36,777 nucleotides of DNA from Planctomyces sp. SH-PL62. GTDB taxonomy: Bacteria; Planctomycetota; Planctomycetia; Planctomycetales; Planctomycetaceae. Shown here piece after piece: positions 6,809 through 15,740 of this stretch. The notes below the pieces were generated by a model, which searched no databases, was not told where the DNA came from, and saw only the letters and a program-made list of their open reading frames with translations. Position 1 is the first letter of the stretch; each line of letters opens with the position of its first letter. Made by a program: the position numbers and the translations under genes. The stretch covers positions 1-36,777 of the forward strand of contig CAMDDX010000028.1 in the NCBI GenBank assembly GCA_945893075.1. The letters are read 5' to 3'.

Positions 6809-8257
6809 CGCCAACACATCTTCGACGACATGGCCATGCACGTCGGTGATGCGGCGGTCGATGCCGTTGTGGCGGACGGCTAGCTTCGTGTGGTCGATGC
6901 CCATCAGGTGGAGCACTGTCGCGTGCAGGTCGTAGCTCCAGGTTTCGTCGTTCGCGGTCTTGTAAGCGAACTGGTCGCTTTCGCCGTGAGTCGCTCCCGC
7001 TTTGATGCCGGCTCCGGCCAGCCAGGTGACGAACGTGCCGCCGTTGTGATCGCGGCCGGTCGCTCCCTGAGTGAACGGCATCCTGCCGAATTCGGTCGTC
7101 CAGATGACGAGCGTGTCCTCGAACAGCCCGTGCTGTTTCAGATCACGGACCAGCGCGGCGATCGGTTGATCGACCATGCTGGCGATGAACGGCAACTCCT
7201 TGTCGATGTTGGTATGGTTGTCCCAGTTGTTCGAGGCCCCTCCGGCACCGCTCCAAACTTGGACGAACCGCACGCCCCGTTCGATCAACCGCCGAGCAGT
7301 CAGGCAACTCTTGGCGAAGTCCGCCGTCGGAGCAGCATTGGTCCCATAAGTCTTATGAGTCTCCTCTGTCTCTTTGGTGAGATCGAGAGCCTCCGGTGCA
7401 GAGAGCTGCATCTTGGCGGCGAGTTCATAGCTGGCGATTCGCGCGTCCAACCGAGAATCTCCTGGCCGAGACTTCTGATGTTCGCGGTTGATTTCTGCGA
7501 GCACTCGCAGTCCCTCCGCTTCGCTATCGTGCGTGATGAAACCGGCCGACTTGGGCGGGAACAAATCGCTAATCGGAGTGGGAGCATTCGCCTTGATGAT
7601 CGTCCCTTGATGATCCATCGGCAGAAACGCGGACGAGAAATTGCCGGCGTTGTTGTACGGCAGCCCGCGCGTGTCCGGCAGCACGACGAACGTCGGCAGG
7701 TTGTCGGCCAGCCGGCCCAATCCGTACGACATCCACGCTCCCAGGCACGGAAAGCCCGGCTGCGTGAATCCCGTGTTCTGCATGTAACTGGCGGGGCCAT
7801 GCACGTTGGTCTTGGTGGTCATCGCCATCAGGAAGGCCAGCTCATCGACGATCGTGGCCATCTGCGGCAGAACGCTGGTGACCCAGCGGCCGGACTCGCC
7901 GTGCTGCTTCCACTCGAACGGCGATTTCATGACCGCTCCCGGCACGCTGGTCGCCGCCGCCTTGAGGCCGAAATCCACTTTCTCGCCGTGCTTTTTGATG
8001 AGCTCCGGCTTGTAATCAAACGTGTCCATCGGACTCGCGCCGCCATTCATAAAGAGCTGAATGACGCGCTTAACCTTCGCCTTGTGATGTAGCCCGCCGT
8101 TGAATTCCGGCCGAGGCGTCGGCCGCTCGGTCGCCCAACTTTCAGTCGTCAGTAACTGGTTCAGCGCGAGTGCTCCGAAGCCACCGCCGGTCGTCGTGAG
8201 AAACTCGCGACGTGAGGAGCGTGTGGAATCGGCGGCGTTGTGGCGAAAAGGAAACAT
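6806..8257 (-). CDS. DUF1501 protein (sulfatase-like fold) with Tat signal
   Basis: 483 residues from the ATG at 8257, preferred because ACGAGG precedes it; upstream in-frame ATGs exist. A twin-arginine signal, 'SSRREFLTTTGGGFGALALNQLL', covers residues 14-36, so the protein is exported folded. 'VKRVIQLFMNGGASPMDTFDYKPEL', 'PDTRGLPYNNAGNFSSAFLP', 'RGVRFVQVWSG', 'WDNHTNIDKELP', 'LVIWTTEFGRMPF' and 'GRDHNGGTFVTWLAGAGIKAGATHGESD' are the DUF1501 signatures; the Asp/His residues are placed like the metal ligands of alkaline-phosphatase-type enzymes. In planctomycetes such genes are usually paired with a DUF1549/DUF1553 cytochrome-type gene; none is adjacent here. The substrate is unknown. Confidence 0.93.
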   Translation of the reverse strand: MFPFRHNAADSTRSSRREFLTTTGGGFGALALNQLLTTESWATERPTPRPEFNGGLHHKAKVKRVIQLFMNGGASPMDTFDYKPELIKKHGEKVDFGLKAAATSVPGAVMKSPFEWKQHGESGRWVTSVLPQMATIVDELAFLMAMTTKTNVHGPASYMQNTGFTQPGFPCLGAWMSYGLGRLADNLPTFVVLPDTRGLPYNNAGNFSSAFLPMDHQGTIIKANAPTPISDLFPPKSAGFITHDSEAEGLRVLAEINREHQKSRPGDSRLDARIASYELAAKMQLSAPEALDLTKETEETHKTYGTNAAPTADFAKSCLTARRLIERGVRFVQVWSGAGGASNNWDNHTNIDKELPFIASMVDQPIAALVRDLKQHGLFEDTLVIWTTEFGRMPFTQGATGRDHNGGTFVTWLAGAGIKAGATHGESDQFAYKTANDETWSYDLHATVLHLMGIDHTKLAVRHNGIDRRITDVHGHVVEDVLA

Positions 8258-8406
8258 GACGACCTCGTAAAACATCAAGGGACCGTGCCGCAGGAATCTA
8301 CCGAACTTCCGCGCCGCGAGCACGCACGATCTCAACAAGATTTCCTTTCAGACGATACCGGTCAGTCCCTTCGCTCGTCAGAATGCCTCGGCCTTAACTT
8401 CAAACT

Positions 8407-8506
8407 GGGGTCGGGTGTTCGATTTTTCGGAATTGGCGGGATTAGAGCGTCGTCTGCAATCCAAACTTTATTCCCGCCAATTCCGAAAAATCGAACACCC
8501 GACCCC
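8407..8506. repeat. Long inverted repeat beginning GGGGTCGGGTG (MITE-like)
   Basis: Arms 8407-8441 and 8472-8506 are perfect 35-bp reverse complements around a 30-nt loop. The outer ends, GGGGTCGGGTGTTC, resemble those of the element at 458-585, while the inner arm sequences differ. It lies in the divergent gap between DUF1501 and the secreted protein at 8541, close to where a promoter would be expected. Confidence 0.75.
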
Positions 8507-8540
8507 GGATACAAAGTCGCCCAAGTTGGGAGATCATTCC

Positions 8541-10184
8541 ATGCGTCTGCATTCGTTCTTCGGTTTGGGTTGTTGCCTGCTGTCCGCCGGTATTGCGTTT
8601 GCGCAATCGCCGGAGCCTCCCTGCGCGTGTGGCCAACCAAAGCCGTCTCGATTCGCTCCGCCGAGATTTTCTGCCCCGGCGATGACTTCGCCGATTCCGG
8701 TTCGATCAGAGCCGTTCGTGATGGATTCCACATCGCGTTTCGGAGCACCGATTGTTGTCCGCTCGGCAAAAATCGAACCGGCTGCGGACGAGTTGATTCG
8801 CGACTTCGCGCCGCTGCAAGTCAGCATCCCCGAACGATTGCTCAACCAACTGCTGACCGATGAGCGTTCCGAAGTCGGTGCCGTGCGCGATGTGATCGCG
8901 AAGGCCGATGTGATCGGCCGGCAATCCACGGCGACGCGAGTCGTCGTCGATGTCCGACCGAACGCCGAGTTTGCGGAACTGCATCTCGTACTGACCGGAG
9001 CAGTGCGGAGCGACACGATCGGCATGACGTCGCAAGCGGCCGTCAACACGCTGGGACGACACGACGTTCTGGCGATCAAGCCGGTCATGTTCGACGGAAA
9101 TCAGATCACAACCCGCCGCCCGCGCGTGTGGGTCGATATTCACAACGAGCATATCGGTGCTCAGACCGCATACGACGGCACGCTCTTCGGAGGATTCGCG
9201 CGCAGCGTGGCGATCTCCACCGCGAAACGGCAGCGGACGCAAGTCGATGCGGAGACGGCGGAGCATCTCGCCGCACAGCTCGGCCCCAAGTTCAACCGCG
9301 AGGCGGATCAAACGCTCGCTCGATTCAATCGCGAATGGCGTGACGGTGTGAAGGCCCGATTCGGCAGCCTTTGGCCGCAGCAACTTTCGGCGCGTTCGAC
9401 CGACTCGCAATTGCTGATCTCCGCCGCTTGGGCCGATGCCCCGGCACTCGCGCAGGCGGATGTCCCTCGCGCGGCCGATGCGGACTCGGTCACTGTCCGT
9501 GTGCATGAATCGGTTCTTAATTCGGGACTGCGAACACTCAACCTCGGCGGCAAGACAGTGACGGAAACGGAACTGCGAGAGATTTTCGAATCGTTTGTGA
9601 CAAAGCTCGGCGGGCGTGTGCTGCCACGCGGAAACAAACTCGCCGGTCAGCCGCTGCCAGGAACGGCCCCGCTGATTCGGCTCGGTGAAAAAGACCCCGT
9701 GAGGATCAGCATCGTTGAGGGTGAGTTACGTCTGACCGTCGTCGCCAGCATCGAAGTCGCGGGGCACACGGTGCTCGCTCAAGACGAGATCACCGTGCCG
9801 ATGTCCTCGAAATTTGAACGGGGCGAATGGCGTTTGATCCCAGGACAACTCGCGTTCGCCAAAGCCGACAATGGCGTGTCGCTCGTAGGCATGGTGGAAA
9901 CACTAGTCCGCAATCAACTGGCAGCAGCGTTTCCCGACGTCGTGCTCCCCGACTCGATCCCGTTGCCGGCCAGCATGCCGTCACAAAAGATGGCGTCCTT
10001 GCGGCTCACCCGCGCAGATGCCTCAGCAGGTTGGCTGACACTTTCACTGATGTTCGGCGCAACTTCTCAACCAATTCCAGAGCCGCAGCCAGAAGAAGCC
10101 GCTCCCTTCGAGATCGTGCCACCGCGGCTCATCGCCCCACCGCGACTCGAATCACGCCGTGATCCGCGCGGCTGGTTCGATTGA
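8541..10184 (+). CDS. Secreted protein of unknown function
   Basis: 547 residues from the ATG at 8541, preferred because a signal peptide begins there (hydrophobic core FFGLGCCLLSAGIAFAQS) and GGGAG lies upstream; the longer frame upstream runs through an inverted repeat. After the signal come a Pro-rich linker and a segment 'LQVSIPERLLNQLLTDERSEVGAV', a beta-rich region 'TRVVVDVRPNAEFAELHLVLTGAVRSDTIG', a region 'VLAIKPVMFDGNQITTRRPRVWVDIH' and a second module 'VTVRVHESVLNSGLRTLNLGGKTVTETELREIF'. The two 'V.(I/V).E..LN..L' openings hint at a distant internal duplication. The end is Pro/Glu-rich. I recall similar long secreted proteins in planctomycetes but no assigned role. No catalytic motif is visible. 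Confidence 0.8.
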   Translation: MRLHSFFGLGCCLLSAGIAFAQSPEPPCACGQPKPSRFAPPRFSAPAMTSPIPVRSEPFVMDSTSRFGAPIVVRSAKIEPAADELIRDFAPLQVSIPERLLNQLLTDERSEVGAVRDVIAKADVIGRQSTATRVVVDVRPNAEFAELHLVLTGAVRSDTIGMTSQAAVNTLGRHDVLAIKPVMFDGNQITTRRPRVWVDIHNEHIGAQTAYDGTLFGGFARSVAISTAKRQRTQVDAETAEHLAAQLGPKFNREADQTLARFNREWRDGVKARFGSLWPQQLSARSTDSQLLISAAWADAPALAQADVPRAADADSVTVRVHESVLNSGLRTLNLGGKTVTETELREIFESFVTKLGGRVLPRGNKLAGQPLPGTAPLIRLGEKDPVRISIVEGELRLTVVASIEVAGHTVLAQDEITVPMSSKFERGEWRLIPGQLAFAKADNGVSLVGMVETLVRNQLAAAFPDVVLPDSIPLPASMPSQKMASLRLTRADASAGWLTLSLMFGATSQPIPEPQPEEAAPFEIVPPRLIAPPRLESRRDPRGWFD

Positions 10185-10223
10185 TCTGTCCCCATCCGTG
10201 CTCCGGCTCTGCCATCCGTGCGG

Positions 10224-11393
10224 CTACTTTTCGGGATTCGGTCCGCCGAGCGTGACAGGGACATTCACTTTGCGCCCCTCGCGTAGCACCGTGACGATCA
10301 CTTGATCGTTCGGTCGTTTGCTTTCGACCACGCTCAGGAAGTCGCTTTGCGATTTGACCTCTTCCTCGTCGACGGCCACGACGATATCGGCCGCTCCGTA
10401 ATCAATGCGCGTGCCGCCCAAGATTCCCGTCTTGCGAACAACTTTCGGGCCGCGCAACCCCGCCTTATCGGCCGGACCGTTCGGTTGCAGTTGAGCGACC
10501 AGCAAACCCTTCTCGGTCTTCAGCAACCGCACGCCGATTTCCGGACGGATGACTTTGCCATGACGAATCAGTTCCGGCACGACGCGGGCGACAAGATTCG
10601 AGGGGATCGCGAAGCCGACTCCCGCGCTTTGCCCGGTCTTGCTGGCGATCGCCGTGTTGATGCCGATCAACCGACCGTGCGTATCGAGCAACGGGCCGCC
10701 GGAGTTTCCCGGATTGATCGCCGCGTCGATCTGAATGATCTGCTTGATCGACCGATTGCGAATCTGCAGCGAGCGATCGACGCTCGAAATACTGCCGGTC
10801 GTCAGCGTCCGTTCCAGTCCGAACGGATTGCCAATCGCGAAGCATTTCATCCCGACACGCAAATGGCTGGAGTCTCCCAGCGCGACGGGATACAGCACTT
10901 CCGGCGGAGCTTTCACGCGAATGACGGCGACATCGTTTTCCGGATCAGCGCCGATGAACGAAGCGTCGTACTGTTTGCCGTCGTGCAGCGTGACGACCAC
11001 ATCGTTGGCGTCCGCGATGACGTGAAAGTTGGTGACGATGTGCCCGGCCTTGTCGAGGATCGACCCCGAACCAGTTCCCTCGGCCGTGACCTCAAACGCC
11101 AGCAGCGCCGAGTGCGAACTCTTCGTGTTGATGTTCACGACGCTCTTGTTGATCGCTTCATAGACCGCGACGTTGATCGCTTCCTCTGGAGTCAGCCCCT
11201 CGCGATTAAACAGGGCTGGCAGATTGGTCGGCGCATACGCCCGATTCTCTTCCAGCGAAAACGACGCTCGCGTGACCCGCTCGCCGGCCCGATCCTGAGC
11301 ACCCACCGGCGGCAACACGCTCTCGCTCTGCAACGTCAACGCGAGTAACGCTCCAAGAAACGCCGACACTCCGCAACCCAACCAGAAACGCAT
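10224..11393 (-). CDS. HtrA/Deg-type serine protease with one PDZ domain
   Basis: 389 residues, ATG at 11393 with GGAGG 5 nt upstream. An N-terminal hydrophobic segment (residues 4-22) acts as a signal or anchor, so the enzyme works in the periplasm or at the membrane. The trypsin-like domain (about 70-265) has the catalytic triad H124 (TNFHVI), D154 (PENDVAVI) and S231 (NPGNSGGPLL). 'GTGSGSILDKAGHIVTN' and 'GFAIPSNLV' are Deg-family signatures. A single PDZ domain (about 280-385) follows ('GLLVAQLQPNGPADKAGLRG'), interrupted by a short insert. Its usual role is degradation of misfolded envelope proteins. It is convergent with the secreted protein at 8541, with only 39 nt between. Confidence 0.95.
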   Translation of the reverse strand: MRFWLGCGVSAFLGALLALTLQSESVLPPVGAQDRAGERVTRASFSLEENRAYAPTNLPALFNREGLTPEEAINVAVYEAINKSVVNINTKSSHSALLAFEVTAEGTGSGSILDKAGHIVTNFHVIADANDVVVTLHDGKQYDASFIGADPENDVAVIRVKAPPEVLYPVALGDSSHLRVGMKCFAIGNPFGLERTLTTGSISSVDRSLQIRNRSIKQIIQIDAAINPGNSGGPLLDTHGRLIGINTAIASKTGQSAGVGFAIPSNLVARVVPELIRHGKVIRPEIGVRLLKTEKGLLVAQLQPNGPADKAGLRGPKVVRKTGILGGTRIDYGAADIVVAVDEEEVKSQSDFLSVVESKRPNDQVIVTVLREGRKVNVPVTLGGPNPEK

Positions 11394-11422
11394 GGCATCC
11401 TCCGATGACGATTGTCACATCC

Positions 11423-11502
11423 GTGAGCGGCACGGCGCTAGCCGCCGGTCTGGCATGGAGAATCGGCTCCACGACACCGGTGGCTAGCGCCATTCCGCTC
11501 AC
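11423..11502. repeat. Inverted palindrome pair, family H (GGCGCTAGCC)
   Basis: Arms 11423-11449 and 11476-11502 both start GTGAGCGG when read inward. The core hairpin is CGGC-GCTA-GCCG in copy 1 and TGGC-GCTA-GCCA in copy 2, a compensatory C-G to T-A change. It lies between the HtrA gene and the downstream end of nadA. No GTAG head is visible. Confidence 0.75.
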
Positions 11503-11568
11503 AATCACTCATTGATGGCGGCGCGAGGATAGGCCGTATTCCGCGTTTGGCTCAAGACGGGTTCGGGC

Positions 11569-12564
11569 CTACTTCAACAGGCTCTTCTCGACGACGGCTC
11601 GCGCTTTGTCGAAACAGGGATTCCATTCGATCTCCGGCTTTCCGTCGCGCAGACAGTCGCGGACTTTTTGCAGCGTGTTCCGAGCCATGTGCGGACAGCG
11701 GTTGCAGGCACAGGTCTCACCGCTGGATTCCATCAGGCCGGGGATCGGCACGTAGTTGTGCTGCGGAGCGATCTTTTTCAGCGGGTGAATCATGTTGGCT
11801 TCGGTCGCGACGAGAAACGTCTGCGGCTCGGCGATCGACGCGACGTGCTTGCGCATCGCTTCGGTGCCGCCGATGAAGTCGGCATGTTCGAGAATGTTCA
11901 CCGGGCACTCCGGATGCGCGATGATGCGGCTGCCGGGGTTGTTCCGTTTGGCTCGCAGCATGTCGGTGATGCTGAAGACTTCGTGAACCATGCACGAACC
12001 CGGCCACAGGATCATCTTGCGACCGGAGACCTCCGACAGATACCGGCCGAGATGCTGATCGGGCACAAACAGAATCTCTTTGCCGGCGGGCACGCGGTCG
12101 ATGATCTCGCGCGCGTTGCCGCTGGTGACGATCCAATCGACGAGGCTCTTCACGCCCGCCGACGTGTTGATATACGCGACCGTCTCGAAGTCCCGACCTT
12201 CGGCTCGCAGCTTCTGCTGGAACTTCGCCAATTCTTCCGGCTGACAGCTATCGGCCAGCGAGCACCCCGCCAGCATGTCCGGCAGCAACACGCGCTTCGT
12301 CGGGCTGAGCATCTTGGCCGTCTCGGCCATGAAGTGGACGCCGCTGAAGACAATCGTCGAAGTCGTCACTTTCGTCGCATCGCGAGCCAGCTTCAGGCTG
12401 TCGCCGGTGAAGTCGGCCACGTCCTGAATGTCCCCGTCCACATAAAAGTGCGCGAGGATCGTCGCGTCCTTTTCTTTCTTCAACCGCTCGATCTCGTCCA
12501 TCAGATCGAGCGGGTCTTCCTCGGCGGCAGGGGCTTGTCCCAGAATCGGCAATGTGGCGGGCAT
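11569..12564 (-). CDS. nadA: Quinolinate synthase A
   Basis: 331 residues from the ATG at 12564, chosen because GAGGAA sits 6 nt upstream and the family homology starts soon after; the frame further up runs through a repeat. It condenses iminoaspartate with dihydroxyacetone phosphate to quinolinate in de novo NAD synthesis. The [4Fe-4S] cysteines are expected at C101 ([10 protein letters not shown]), C191 (WPGSCMVHE) and C290 (CACNRCPHM). '[21 protein letters not shown]' matches the family, which usually has 'HYY...E.Q..AD..GDS'. 'HPECP' and 'TEANMIHPL' are also typical. No nadB or nadC is nearby, so the pathway is dispersed. Confidence 0.97.
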   Translation of the reverse strand: MPATLPILGQAPAAEEDPLDLMDEIERLKKEKDATILAHFYVDGDIQDVADFTGDSLKLARDATKVTTSTIVFSGVHFMAETAKMLSPTKRVLLPDMLAGCSLADSCQPEELAKFQQKLRAEGRDFETVAYINTSAGVKSLVDWIVTSGNAREIIDRVPAGKEILFVPDQHLGRYLSEVSGRKMILWPGSCMVHEVFSITDMLRAKRNNPGSRIIAHPECPVNILEHADFIGGTEAMRKHVASIAEPQTFLVATEANMIHPLKKIAPQHNYVPIPGLMESSGETCACNRCPHMARNTLQKVRDCLRDGKPEIEWNPCFDKARAVVEKSLLK

Positions 12565-12610
12565 GATGATTCCTCGTAGAGCACGCGGCTCGCGTGCGTT
12601 GATCGTGTCG

Positions 12611-12685
12611 GATTGTAGGTTGGGACTCCGTCCCGACCAATCGACGACAGTTGAGATGGTCGGGACGGAGTCCCAACCTACAATC
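12611..12685. repeat. Inverted palindrome pair, family C (GTAGGTTGGGAC)
   Basis: Arms 12611-12639 and 12657-12685 are perfect 29-bp reverse complements around 17 nt. Each contains GTAG (12615 on plus, 12681 on minus) followed by GGTTGGGAC-TCC-GTCCCGACC, a stem with one G-T pair. It lies in the divergent gap between nadA and the DUF4058 gene, about 45 nt from the nadA start. Confidence 0.85.
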
Positions 12686-12774
12686 GAGGCCACAAACCTT
12701 GATCGAGTTGGCGATGTCGGCTGATATACTCGGCATCGTACTCTGTTCTTCATCGCCCTCGTGGAATCTCAGCC

Positions 12775-13590
12775 ATGAACCGCAGCCCGTTCCCCGGAAT
12801 GGACCCGTACCTCGAAGCGAGTTGGGGGGACATTCATCATCGACTCATCACTTACTCATGCGACCTGATTCAACCGCAGTTACCCGATGATCTGCGGGCA
12901 CGAGTCGAAGAGCGTGTCTCCGTCGGATCGCCCGATGAGAGACGGCTGCATTTGATTCCCGACGTTCGCGTGGTCGAAAAATCGCCACGCTCCGGCCGAG
13001 GCCGAAATGGCGGTGGAGTCGCGGTGGCCGAACCGCGTTCGCAAACCACCAAGCTCGCGAAACCGTTGCTGCTCGAATACGACGAACCGACGACCGAGGG
13101 CTTCATCGAAATCCGCGATAAGGGAAGCGATCGGCGAGTCGTCACCGTGATCGAGTTTCTCAGCGAAACCAACAAGCGGCCGGGTAAAGACCGTCGCAAG
13201 TATTTGCAAAAGCGCAAAGAACTGCGGCGCGGCGGAGTCAACCTCGTCGAGATCGACTTGCTCCGCAGTGGCCGTCGCCTGCCGCCGCTCAGTCGCAATG
13301 GTTTGCCGCCGTCGCACCAAACGCCCTACTGCGTGCTGACGATGCGTGCCGGGCAGCGACCGCTGGAGTACTTCCCGATTTCGCTCCGGGAGGCATTGCC
13401 CACGATCCCGATTCCGCTGCGCAAGACGGACGAGGATGTGGCGCTCGACCTGCAAGCGGTGCTCCAGCAAGCCTACATCAACGGCCGCTACGACGACCTG
13501 GATTACTCGAAGCCGGCGATCCCGCCGATGGAGACCGAAGATGCCGCTTGGGCCGGAAAGATGCTGCGGCCAACATTGAAGCGGCGTTGA
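12775..13590 (+). CDS. DUF4058 family protein
   Basis: 271 residues, ATG at 12775. 'RSPFPGMDPYLEA..WGDIHHRLITY' at the start, 'DLRARVEERV', 'LIPDVRVVE', 'YIEIRD'-like 'GFIEIRDKGSDRRVVTVIEFLSETNK' and 'LRRGGVNLVEIDLLRSG' are hallmarks of DUF4058, common in cyanobacteria and planctomycetes. The core 'VIEFLS..NK' and 'NLVEIDLLR' resembles the PD-(D/E)XK nuclease-like arrangement D..(E)xK, but nuclease activity is not established. The protein is soluble, with no signal peptide. It stands alone; a 93-nt gap without visible signals separates it from the dehydratase gene. Confidence 0.92.
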   Translation: MNRSPFPGMDPYLEASWGDIHHRLITYSCDLIQPQLPDDLRARVEERVSVGSPDERRLHLIPDVRVVEKSPRSGRGRNGGGVAVAEPRSQTTKLAKPLLLEYDEPTTEGFIEIRDKGSDRRVVTVIEFLSETNKRPGKDRRKYLQKRKELRRGGVNLVEIDLLRSGRRLPPLSRNGLPPSHQTPYCVLTMRAGQRPLEYFPISLREALPTIPIPLRKTDEDVALDLQAVLQQAYINGRYDDLDYSKPAIPPMETEDAAWAGKMLRPTLKRR

Positions 13591-13683
13591 TCGAACATTT
13601 CTTGCTCGGCGTCAGTGGGACGTCCCTGAGCGTTCCGCCTCGCCTTCTGATTCAACGACTTCTTCCAGAGAAATGATCTCCGA

Positions 13684-15651
13684 ATGCACACTCTCGTCGG
13701 TTCTCTCCTCGACTCGAATGACCCGCAGCTTTTCCACATCGCGACTCACGGGCCGGGGCCGGTGGGGCGGATGCCGTTTACGGAGAGCATGTTGCTGGAT
13801 GCTCCGTCAGGTGACTTGTTCGGCATGACGCAGAATGCCGGCATGGGGTGGGAACCGTCGCAGTTGGGGCGGCCTCAGTTCTTGATCGTCAGCACTCAAG
13901 GGGGCATTCGGGACGAAAATGGCCGGCCGATTGCGTTGGGGTATCACACCGGGCACTGGGAAGTCGGCTTGCTGATGCGAGCGGCGGCCGAGGAATTGAA
14001 TCGGCTGGAGAAGTTGCCGTTCGCGGTTTATGTCAGCGATCCGTGCGATGGGCGATCGCAGGGGACCGTTGCGATGATGGATAGCCTGGCGTATCGCAAC
14101 GACGCGGCGATTGTGCTGAAGCGGTTGATTCGTTCGCTGCCGACTCGGCGAGGCGTCATTGGCATTGCGACCTGCGACAAGGGATTGCCCGCGACGATGA
14201 TGGCACTGGCGGCTCAGCATGACTTGCCCTGCGTGATCGTGCCTGGTGGAGTCACGCTGCCGACTCGCGATGCGGAAGACGCCGGCAAGGTTCAATCGCT
14301 GGGAGCACGTTTCGCTCATGGCGAAGTGACGCTCGAATACGCGCAGGACATGGGTTGCCGAGCCTGCGGAAGCGCGGGAGGCGGCTGCCAGTTCTTGGGG
14401 ACGGCGGCGACATCGCAGGTCATCGCTGAAGCGCTCGGCATGGCGTTGCCGCACACCGCGCTGATGCCGTCGGGGCAGGCGATCTGGTTGGATGCGGCTC
14501 GCCGATCGGCTCGCGCGGTCATCGCAATGGAAGCCGAAGGGCTGACGATGCGCAAGCTGCTGACCGAGGATTCGCTGCACAATGCGATGGTCGTGCATGC
14601 GGCCTGCGGTGGCTCGACGAATCTGTTGCTGCACATTCCTGCGATCGCATTCTCGGCGGGGTTGAAGCGGCCGGTCGTCGATGACTGGAATCGGATCAAT
14701 CGGCAAGTGCCCCGTCTGGTCGATGTCCTGCCGAACGGGCCGCAGGGACATCCGACCGTGCAGTTCTTCCTCGCGGGTGGAGTTCCCGAACTGATGCTGC
14801 ATCTGCGCACGTTGGGCCTGTTGCGCTTGAACGCGCTGACGGCGACGGGGCGACCGCTGGGCGAAGTGCTCGACTGGTGGGAGCAATCGGATCGCCGCCG
14901 CGAACTACGAGCGTTGTTGCGATCGGCTGACGGCGTCGATCCCGATGATGTGGTGATGTCGCCGGAACGAGCTCGCGCACGCGGCTTGACGAGCACCGTG
15001 ACGTTCCCGATCGGGAACATCGCGCCGGAAGGCTCGGTCATTAAGAGCACGGCGATTGATCCCAGCGTGGTCGATAAGGACGGCGTCTATCGGAAGCTTG
15101 GTCCGGCAAAAGTTTTCACGTCCGAACGGGACGCGATCGCGGCGGTGAAGGGGCGTGGCTCGAAAACTATCGAAGCGGGGGACGTAATCGTGCTGATGTG
15201 CCGCGGCCCGCTCGGAGCGGGCATGGAAGAGACATTTCAGCTCACCTCCGCGTTGAAGTACCTGTCGTTTGGAAAGCAGGTGGCCTTGATCACCGACGCG
15301 CGCTTCTCCGGCGTTTCGACCGGAGCCTGCATCGGCCACGTCGGTCCCGAAGCGCTGGCCGGCGGACCGATCGGCAAGCTCCGCGACGGCGACATGATCG
15401 AGATCATCATCGACCGAAACACGCTCGACGGCAGTTTGAATCTCGTCGGCGAAGCGGATCGCCGATTCTCGCCAGAGACAGGTGCCCGAATCCTCGCCGA
15501 GCGTGAACCCGCGCAACCGTTGTTGCCTGATCCGCAACTGCCCGATGACACGAAGCTCTGGGCGTTGCTGCAACAGCTTGGCGGCGGCACTTGGGGCGGT
15601 TGCGTGTATGACGCTGATGCGTTGGCGAAGGTTATCTCAGCGGCAAAGTAG
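13684..15651 (+). CDS. yjhG: YjhG/YagF-type dehydratase (IlvD/Edd family), probable D-xylonate dehydratase
   Basis: 655 residues, the same length class as E. coli YjhG/YagF and longer than IlvD. IlvD/Edd enzymes dehydrate sugar acids or dihydroxy acids with an iron-sulfur cluster. Likely cluster cysteines lie in '[11 protein letters not shown]', '[16 protein letters not shown]' and '[42 protein letters not shown]'. '[19 protein letters not shown]' and '[23 protein letters not shown]' are the C-terminal signatures. D-xylonate to 2-keto-3-deoxyxylonate is the known reaction of the subfamily; other pentonates are possible. No aldolase or xylose dehydrogenase is nearby. The TAG stop (15649-15651) is formed by the GTAG head of the next repeat. 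Confidence 0.92.
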   Translation: MHTLVGSLLDSNDPQLFHIATHGPGPVGRMPFTESMLLDAPSGDLFGMTQNAGMGWEPSQLGRPQFLIVSTQGGIRDENGRPIALGYHTGHWEVGLLMRAAAEELNRLEKLPFAVYVSDPCDGRSQGTVAMMDSLAYRNDAAIVLKRLIRSLPTRRGVIGIATCDKGLPATMMALAAQHDLPCVIVPGGVTLPTRDAEDAGKVQSLGARFAHGEVTLEYAQDMGCRACGSAGGGCQFLGTAATSQVIAEALGMALPHTALMPSGQAIWLDAARRSARAVIAMEAEGLTMRKLLTEDSLHNAMVVHAACGGSTNLLLHIPAIAFSAGLKRPVVDDWNRINRQVPRLVDVLPNGPQGHPTVQFFLAGGVPELMLHLRTLGLLRLNALTATGRPLGEVLDWWEQSDRRRELRALLRSADGVDPDDVVMSPERARARGLTSTVTFPIGNIAPEGSVIKSTAIDPSVVDKDGVYRKLGPAKVFTSERDAIAAVKGRGSKTIEAGDVIVLMCRGPLGAGMEETFQLTSALKYLSFGKQVALITDARFSGVSTGACIGHVGPEALAGGPIGKLRDGDMIEIIIDRNTLDGSLNLVGEADRRFSPETGARILAEREPAQPLLPDPQLPDDTKLWALLQQLGGGTWGGCVYDADALAKVISAAK

Positions 15652-15729
15652 GTCAGCCTTTCCAGGCTGACCCGAATGCTTCACACAACGTCGATCTCCG
15701 AAGAAGTCAGCCTGGAAAGGCTGACCTAC
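15648..15729. repeat. Inverted palindrome pair, family A, second locus
   Basis: Copy 1 begins GTAG at 15648 and forms GGTCAGCCT-TTCC-AGGCTGACC; copy 2, on the minus strand from 15729, has the same GTAG head and stem with one mismatch at the stem base. The pair fills the gap between the dehydratase and gcvT, both on the plus strand, and carries the dehydratase stop codon. It ends 11 nt before the gcvT start. Confidence 0.88.
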
Positions 15730-15740
15730 GAAAGGCACTC

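Noticed and set aside
6890..8092. 400-residue plus-strand frame opposite DUF1501
   Set aside because: Antisense shadow; the minus strand carries all DUF1501 motifs.
10302..11348. 348-residue plus-strand frame opposite the HtrA-type gene
   Set aside because: Antisense shadow of a protease with an intact catalytic triad.
12695..12735. Possible sigma-70 promoter (TATACT at 12725) before DUF4058
   Set aside because: No -35 box at proper spacing; too weak to list.
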